Positions 8,101 through 11,653 of a stretch of 11,653 nucleotides of DNA are shown one piece after another. The stretch is taken from the NCBI GenBank assembly GCA_026770615.1, contig MU631323.1, positions 647,709-659,361 of the forward strand, written 5' to 3'. Source of the stretch: Pavlovales sp. CCMP2436. Lineage: Eukaryota; Haptophyta; Pavlovophyceae; Pavlovales. A model generated the notes under the pieces. That model searched no databases. It had not been told where the DNA came from and saw nothing but the letters and a program-made list of their open reading frames with translations. Numbering within the stretch: position 1 is the stretch's first letter; the number at the start of each line of letters is the position of its first letter. The position numbers and the translations under genes were made by a program.

Positions 8101-10184
8101 TAACTCACTAGCGCAATGAGACCAGTGAAACTAACTCCGCATGCAATAAGGAATCTGGCTTCAATAAATGTCAACACCCTTGGCAAGCGAGTTTCTTCTT
8201 CGTCAACAACATTGATCGTGTAAAGTCGCTTTATTGTGTCCGCCACCTTTTCATTTGTAAGTCGGCTCAAATCCAAATTGTCGTCAAAGTTTCTAAAATG
8301 ATTTTTCATCTCAATTGCGTTGATGCCTGTAAGATTTACGCTATTTTGGTCGATTACAAGCAAACCTTCAATTCCACTTGCGTTCAACATGTCAATCATT
8401 TCTTGTTGACTGGTGATCAAAAAGCTTTCAGCAACTTTACCCATGCACATGCCTTCGGAGCCCATGAATCTGTGGTTGATTGAATCGAACGCGTGGGTAT
8501 ATGCTTTTTTCTGGTCAAAATTACCAATCGATTCGTGCATGATACATGTCTTTGGTTCCGTAACGGTGTACTTTGATGCAATTTCATTATACAATTTAAA
8601 GCGAGCGCGTCCTGTGAGAAGTGCAGACGACACGACTATTGAGATGACGGACATGTCATATTGTGTGGTATTCATTCGAGAATTGTTCACCTGTTTGTTC
8701 CAGAATTCCTCTTTCCACTCGCTAAACTCATTGTGAAATGTAAACACATCACCATTGAGAGTACGAATTGACTGGCCTGCCTTGCAGTTTATAGATGGAG
8801 TTACAAGCGTCACTTCACCGCTTGCTTGCAGTTCTTCGCTCTTTAAACGCATTTGATCTGCATTTAATTTTGTTACTTTTTCCGAGGAGAAAATCCAGTT
8901 TCCTGAGTCCATGTTGACTACGTGCACTGGTGGCACTCCATTTTCCTTTGCGTTTTGAACACGGGGGTTGTCGATGCGCCAATAGACTTCGCGATATGTT
9001 TGCAGGGGGCATATGAATTGGATGAATGATGCGCTGCTTGCAGCTACGATTTCGTTTAAAGTTGCATTGTCGCCATGTTTCAACCCTCCTTCAGCAACGA
9101 CTCTCTCGTTAATTTCATCCAAAAGTTTAATACGAGCTTCAATGTTTTTTTGGTGTTCGCTAAGCATATTGCGCTTGCGTCTGGCAGTCAAATCCCGTAC
9201 TTCACCTGCTTTTGGACGCCCTGTTTTACCAACGGGAAGTGTTGCCCTTTCTGTTTCAATTTCATAAATGCGTGTCGTAAATCTGGATCTGATGATATCA
9301 ATGAGGCAATTGATCATAGGCTCGGGACTTGTTGCAATTCGCATATCTGCCAACGAGGATGACCCTCCAGATCCTGTTACATTGACAACTTGAGTAAATG
9401 TCACAAGCGTATCGGCCGAGCTAAACACGGTCCTCCATGAATCACCCCCTAACCAAAACGGATCGTCCTCAGGTGGGGCAATTTCTGATCCGGTTGCGTC
9501 CCGCTTGGCCATTTCACGAGCTAAATGTGCTTGTTGATTCTCTTCATTTGCATTAAATTCTGCAGACGAAAACCTGCAATCGAGAATTGGTGCTTCTAAA
9601 TCCCTTGGGTGGTTTACGGTAATTCTTGCGCTTCGTAGGAAAGTGCCGTACGAACGGAGACCCGAGGAAGTGGACACAATTGTTTCAACCGTTATGTCAT
9701 AAGTTAAACCCTTGTCAAGAATCGGACGCTGCGGCCCTGTCAAATCTAAACTTTTCCATTTTGAATTCTCAGCCTTTGCAATGTACCGAACGGCGCCTTG
9801 GTGATCGACATCGATACCCCTTTCTTTAAAATCGGCCATATAGGTGTTTAACGTCCAGGTGCGGTGAAGCGGTATTTGGGGGTGTGCTGCGCTAAAAGCG
9901 CGGTCTATCTTGCGGCCTTGAATCATGAGCTGATTGTAAAGTCGGTCCATGCCTGCCGATGAAGCCGGAAGCCGGAAATTCTTGTCCGGTGGGCCTACCG
10001 AGGTAAACAGATTTCCTCGGTTGATTCGTGGAGGTGGCGTATTGAACACATCGAGGAAAATGTCTCCAAGCATCTCGATACGGGCAGGCATTTCCATGCG
10101 GTCTTGCATACGGCGATAATGGGCTGGGCGAACAAACGCGGGGCCTGCTGGTACTGGCTGGGTCCTGGGGGTGCGAACGGGCAT
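5118..10184 (-). CDS. Giant replication protein: SF1 helicase, CoiA-like nuclease, TV-pol-type polymerase
   Basis: The frame has 1688 residues from the ATG at 10184. Residues 1-880 match nothing I can name; a D-Q-K-K-A-Y-T segment near 557-563 stands out. An acidic stretch (862-875) leads into an SF1 helicase of the RecD/Pif1 type: Walker A G-W-A-G-S-G-K-T at 921-928, Walker B V-D-E-S at 993-996, an I-G-D-Y motif III at 1021-1024, V-R-R at 1055-1057, H-A-Y-Q-G at 1264-1268 and V-A-I-S-R at 1291-1295. Between these, C1142, C1145, C1153, C1155 and C1160 suggest a metal-binding insert. Residues 1340-1395 resemble the CoiA-type PD-(D/E)XK fold (R-Y-I-A-D-I-A, then V-I-E-I-V). Residues 1445-1688 resemble the family-A 'TV-pol' of transpovirons and virophages: motif A D-V-D-M at 1510-1513, motif B K-x3-S-I-N-x3-H-G-G at 1561-1573, motif C V-F-D-G-M-L-V at 1647-1653. 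It probably unwinds, processes and copies the genome. The real start may be at 10307, upstream of an in-frame TAG. Confidence 0.85.
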   Translation of the reverse strand: MPVRTPRTQPVPAGPAFVRPAHYRRMQDRMEMPARIEMLGDIFLDVFNTPPPRINRGNLFTSVGPPDKNFRLPASSAGMDRLYNQLMIQGRKIDRAFSAAHPQIPLHRTWTLNTYMADFKERGIDVDHQGAVRYIAKAENSKWKSLDLTGPQRPILDKGLTYDITVETIVSTSSGLRSYGTFLRSARITVNHPRDLEAPILDCRFSSAEFNANEENQQAHLAREMAKRDATGSEIAPPEDDPFWLGGDSWRTVFSSADTLVTFTQVVNVTGSGGSSSLADMRIATSPEPMINCLIDIIRSRFTTRIYEIETERATLPVGKTGRPKAGEVRDLTARRKRNMLSEHQKNIEARIKLLDEINERVVAEGGLKHGDNATLNEIVAASSASFIQFICPLQTYREVYWRIDNPRVQNAKENGVPPVHVVNMDSGNWIFSSEKVTKLNADQMRLKSEELQASGEVTLVTPSINCKAGQSIRTLNGDVFTFHNEFSEWKEEFWNKQVNNSRMNTTQYDMSVISIVVSSALLTGRARFKLYNEIASKYTVTEPKTCIMHESIGNFDQKKAYTHAFDSINHRFMGSEGMCMGKVAESFLITSQQEMIDMLNASGIEGLLVIDQNSVNLTGINAIEMKNHFRNFDDNLDLSRLTNEKVADTIKRLYTINVVDEEETRLPRVLTFIEARFLIACGVSFTGLIALVSYSLIPIEFTEESYEKYGNIAHYAKAVGLGMHIHCNNRVHINGSEHTAQQFFAMAKGDPRLNKERIQIRTLGQNTIEIEHPSDKISTLAHVSAYIVAGQRMQLAMQVMLIPNPIEAVTDGVYALLDDKVDYDRLMLPNFIMKNKGSMPAVSATCTLNGLKCGLARVKINDEDDDGYYNLEEDVTPPRTLLEQLPNVHDKEIMTYFKPRRTDLLGKLNSDSCKPTMVTGWAGSGKTTTLSQMMMDGSITNTVFCSPTQQLRVDAAHIFPQTMCHPRITGKAPPITDKGINLDINPPAVVLVDESTMLSQADRGWIEDIASKWGAKVIFIGDYSETTGAPMQIEPIGSASMNTEGMQVCHVSGVRRTNEPALIELCRSIRDIIENTAGGIYVGVGFSIHDENPSDSILMARRTIKKAVELHNPKNILTKSEVYDQYKAANGDVILAATRMCVHCAQGLVEKCKCNTATCFEDLNFASEAAKEEYIAKHKCEETGKIDIRPANKYSSVALDYIRNIEADSDGKVMWRCIKLVPGTDLKNGSRFVSDILEPTYQGQNLTQLIGKSITQSPTSTIHAYQGITFKGNKLFIDFSRMWDIKMLYVAISRIQSLDQLAIIETSIKPNYKGESDTHRLLKAREFSKCISPEVQVRCEYPVGNGRYIADIAVIRQGILTRVIEIVVTSPPSEEKLEYYEELNVECTVVYAPKSDDNCEEEGFDHDDLYDYVDEDTEFHFTEIIDTTWITDKTPEDELELIEKFSKKQRTYMRKKLPSGAEYGRAYACAAGGMWIRNEEDTKKKWKSASLQGCPKALRAKLAGKNYVDVDMAGAAPCMLLTLARLHGLEGCIPTITEIAKDIKGVRARLEESTGLTKDKVKLSINRAIHGGFDSDPFLTNLREESLALANVLWESPRLAEMREVCTKPGNKGKIQLLSRCWQTAEHHALSLAWDAIDNNMQVALVFDGMLVPKTCIGKGGLEELTHRFEAATHEFCPELKWVVKPL

Positions 10185-10218
10185 CCGGCGGTAATGGGCT
10201 GGGCGAACGAACGCGGGG
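10107..10218 (-). repeat. 75-bp-spaced direct repeat at the replicase N-terminus
   Basis: The 37 bases at 10107-10143 recur at 10182-10218 with three mismatches. In the replicase frame both encode P-A-F-V-R-P-A-H-Y-R-R-M, so the protein segment is duplicated with a 25-residue period. One copy ends exactly at the ATG at 10184, meaning the first copy lies upstream of that start. That the two copies keep the same residues with synonymous or near-synonymous changes suggests that the stretch above 10184 has been coding. Confidence 0.8.
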
Positions 10219-10307
10219 CTAACCGAGGCACTTGGGGTCTAGCGGAGGATACGCGGGGCACGGGCATTTGCGAGCGCACGAGTCGTGTTTGATCCTGATT
10301 GGCTCAT
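10185..10307 (-). pseudogene. 5' extension of the replicase, interrupted by an in-frame TAG
   Basis: An ATG at 10305-10307 is in the same frame as the replicase and is separated from it only by a TAG at 10239-10241 (plus-strand CTA). The 22 codons before the stop and 18 codons between the stop and 10184 have the same Arg/Pro/Ala/Ser-rich character as the accepted N-terminus, including a copy of the duplicated segment. A 13-bp element shared with the Cys-cluster gene lies 21 bases before this ATG. I infer that 10307 is the ancestral start and that a single base change made the stop. TAG is used as a normal stop by the capsid gene, so reassignment of TAG is unlikely. Readthrough, re-initiation at 10184, or a sequencing error are alternatives. 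Confidence 0.55.
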
Positions 10308-10328
10308 CGAGGGTCCGTTATGATATAG

Positions 10329-10341
10329 CGTGAGATAATAA
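10329..10341 (-). promoter_or_regulatory. Shared early promoter element, replicase copy
   Basis: CGTGAGATAATAA on the plus strand (TTATTATCTCACG in the direction of the gene) is identical to the element at 10779-10791. Here it lies 21 bases before the upstream replicase ATG at 10307. A TATAT follows between element and ATG. The identical 13 bases at equal orientation and similar distance from two ATGs make it the best promoter candidate in the window. Confidence 0.6.
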
Positions 10342-10481
10342 TTCAGAAAGGAAACACGCACACCCTTTTTTGATCAAACGAGGGATTCTGATCAAACGAG
10401 GATCTTTGAAATCTTGGCAAAATTATTGAATCATGAGCGATTATGAGCGATTATGGGATTTTTGACTATATCGAGGGTTTT
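10342..10481. repeat. Intergenic region with short direct repeats
   Basis: The gap between the Cys-cluster gene and the replicase promoter holds TGATCAAACGAGG twice (10371-10383 and 10389-10401, 18-base period) and ATGAGCGATT twice in tandem (10433-10452). It is AT-rich with a T-run before the first repeat. No coding frame. Such paired short repeats beside the replicase promoter could be binding sites or part of an origin, but nothing in the sequence proves this. Confidence 0.6.
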
Positions 10482-10763
10482 TTACAAGTAGCACTCATCG
10501 AGCATATCAAATGCTTCGCAAATGTCAATCGAAGGGTCCAATCCGATGCGATGCCGAGTTGAACGGACTCTGCACTGAAGCCTATAACACAACACGCATG
10601 TACCACGAACGGTAATTGTTCCGGACCTTTGACGGCGATGGTTCATTTCATTGGCGCTTTTTGAAGATTGACATTCCTTGCACACATACGTCGCAGTGGG
10701 GCTTGCCGACTCATCGACGCCGAGGCGAATGCGTTTTTTCATCTCATGGCGACTGGGAGACAT
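10482..10763 (-). CDS. Small Cys-cluster (zinc-ribbon-like) protein
   Basis: This 93-residue frame starts at the ATG at 10763 with a basic N-terminus (K-K-R-I-R). It then has C28-x2-C31, 24 residues rich in Arg/Lys/Asn, and C56-x2-C59 with a further C64, a CX2C...CX2C pattern typical of zinc ribbons and treble clefs. The C-terminus is acidic and ends near another Cys. It probably binds zinc and possibly nucleic acid; a role as an early regulator is inferred only from size, charge and position. It is the first gene of the leftward block, ahead of the replicase, with an exact copy of the 13-bp element 15 bases upstream of its ATG. An internal ATG at residue 8 could be used instead. No specific family is recognised. 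Confidence 0.65.
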   Translation of the reverse strand: MSPSRHEMKKRIRLGVDESASPTATYVCKECQSSKSANEMNHRRQRSGTITVRGTCVLCYRLQCRVRSTRHRIGLDPSIDICEAFDMLDECYL

Positions 10764-10778
10764 TGTTGTATGCTAGTA

Positions 10779-10791
10779 CGTGAGATAATAA
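10779..10791 (-). promoter_or_regulatory. Shared early promoter element, Cys-cluster gene copy
   Basis: Exact second copy of CGTGAGATAATAA (plus strand), 15 bases before the ATG at 10763 of the Cys-cluster gene. See the copy at 10329-10341. Confidence 0.6.
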
Positions 10792-10842
10792 ACTCGACCG
10801 AGGTGTTTGAACACGCCCGAGGCCTTTGAACCTCCCCTTTAA

Positions 10843-10980
10843 CTATTGCTCGTAACCCTAGCCCGTAACCCTAACATGTGCTATACGAGTAGCCCAAACC
10901 CTAGCTCGTAACCCTAACCCTAGCTATGTGCTATACTCGTAACCCAAACCCTAGCTATGTGCTATTGCTGTAGCCCGAGG
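10843..10980. repeat. Telomere-like repeats interspersed with TGTGCTAT motif
   Basis: Degenerate copies of CCCTAA, CCCTAG and AAACCCTAG alternate with TGTGCTAT-N4-to-5-GTARCCC units at 10877-10895, 10927-10945 and 10958-10976. CCCTAA-type units resemble eukaryotic telomere repeats (the AAACCCT version matches the plant/algal/dinoflagellate kind), but they are irregular and mixed with other words, so this is not an intact telomere. Confidence 0.7.
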
Positions 10981-11346
10981 GGAATTGTAGCGTAGCCCGA
11001 GGCTATTTGTGAAAATCGCATTTGACGACCGATGTGGACTTTCCGGATGCTCCCGAGCTCAACCGAGGTACTCCCGAGGTCACTGAAGACCTACGTTGAC
11101 AACCCACATGCTTACCGAGGCTTTACACCTGTGAAAACACGATTTCCGATTCTGCGAATTTGCCAAAGGGTACCTTACCTCTTTTACGATTTTTCAAACT
11201 CGACCTTTTGCGAGGCTAACATGACCTGTGCAAGTCCTGGCCACCCCCCACCCCATCCCCCGGGACCAGCGCGACCGCCCGAGCCCTTGAGGACCGATTC
11301 CGCACTCGTGTATGCCTTCCCACACGACGATCTAGCTAACCCTAGA

Positions 11347-11441
11347 TGTGCTATTCCTAGTAGCCCGCGGTGTGCTATTCATAGTAGCCCGCGGTGTGCT
11401 ATTCCCAGTAACCCGCGGTGTGCTATTCCAGTAGCCCGCGG
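11347..11441. repeat. 24-bp tandem repeat, four copies
   Basis: Four head-to-tail units at 11347-11370, 11371-11394, 11395-11418 and 11419-11441 (the last 23 bases) share TGTGCTATTC, a variable 2-4 base centre, AGTARCCCGCGG. Each unit ends in CCGCGG. The TGTGCTAT and GTARCCC halves are the same as in the telomere-like block 400 bases to the left, so both blocks are built from one motif family. Confidence 0.9.
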
Positions 11442-11653
11442 TGATTTCGGCAGCGATCTCTGATTCCCGTCATTTCTTAGTTGATTTCCAACGCGCCTCG
11501 ATTTTACACACGGAAAACATACTCGGATGCTAGGGGGGTAAAAATGGGGTGCACGGGTTCCAAAACTGTCCTCGCACGTAACTAAGCTTACACCACGAGA
11601 TGCACGATGCACTACGAGAGGGGGCAGTTAAAGGATTCTGGCGCGACCACCTC

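Larger units (their letters stand above)
10792..11653. other. Right non-coding, repeat-rich flank
   Basis: More than 850 bases hold no gene that I can support. The stretch contains telomere-like CCCTAA/CCCTAG runs, seven copies of a TGTGCTAT...GTARCCC motif and many CGAGG pentamers on the plus strand. A 143-residue frame (11032-11463) exists but its second half is a translation of tandem repeats and its first half has no protein-like features. The region could be the control/origin region, a terminal region of the element, or host DNA. Confidence 0.5.

Noticed and set aside
10239..10241. TAG reassigned as a sense codon
   Set aside because: The major capsid gene ends in TAG at its expected end, and other long frames contain no internal TAG.
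11347..11441. CRISPR array
   Set aside because: Units are directly adjacent with no spacers, and the window is of eukaryotic-virus type.
11032..11463. 143-residue plus-strand ORF in the right flank
   Set aside because: Its second half is an 8-residue repeat made by the 24-bp tandem repeat and the first half has no protein-like pattern; it is probably non-coding.
1..11653. Terminal inverted repeats at the window ends
   Set aside because: The first bases and the reverse complement of the last bases do not match by eye. Only a short ACACGG(A/G)AAACA similarity (3-14 and 11507-11519) in direct orientation was seen.

Overview
The window looks like a compact eukaryotic DNA virus, or an integrated or episomal virus-like element, of the broad polinton-like/adeno-like type. 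It has dense intronless genes, a rightward capsid block and a leftward replication block. I see no bacterial operon signals: no Shine-Dalgarno pattern, tRNA or rRNA. Several gene ends and starts carry AATAAA-like or AT-rich promoter-like sequences. The host cannot be named. Degenerate CCCTAA/CCCTAAA-type repeats near the right end hint at eukaryotic telomere-like DNA but do not identify a lineage.

Layout. Positions 1-326 are non-coding. A small basic/proline-rich gene (327-701, minus) is back-to-back with the capsid block on the plus strand: a penton-like protein (754-1526) broken by a frameshift between 1257 and 1275; a 104-residue glycine-rich amphipathic protein (1559-1873); the probable major capsid protein (1915-3192); and a class-3-type lipase (3320-3937) with a visible Ser-Asp-His triad. 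The capsid and replication blocks converge on a gene-poor stretch (3938-4301) that holds a 12-bp-based tandem repeat. The minus strand then carries a possible 60-residue ORF, a 168-residue unknown with a PPxY motif, the 1688-residue replication protein (5118-10184) and a 93-residue Cys-cluster (zinc-ribbon-like) protein (10482-10763). The right flank (10792-11653) is repeat-rich and appears non-coding.

How the parts fit. The replication protein joins an unassigned ~880-residue N-terminus, an SF1 (RecD/Pif1-like) helicase with a Cys-rich insert, a CoiA-like PD-(D/E)XK nuclease segment and a C-terminal family-A-type polymerase of the TV-pol kind. It could provide most replication functions in one chain. 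The capsid genes would build an icosahedral particle; the lipase and the amphipathic protein are plausible membrane-breaching components. I find no packaging ATPase, maturation protease, integrase or protein-primed family-B polymerase, so the element is either incomplete, dependent on a helper, or unusual.

Two breaks stand out: the penton frameshift, and an in-frame TAG (10239-10241) between an upstream, promoter-associated ATG (10307) and the long replicase frame. A 13-bp element (TTATTATCTCACG on the minus strand) lies 15-21 bases before both the upstream replicase ATG and the Cys-cluster gene ATG, and a weaker version precedes the 168-residue gene. This suggests a shared early promoter.
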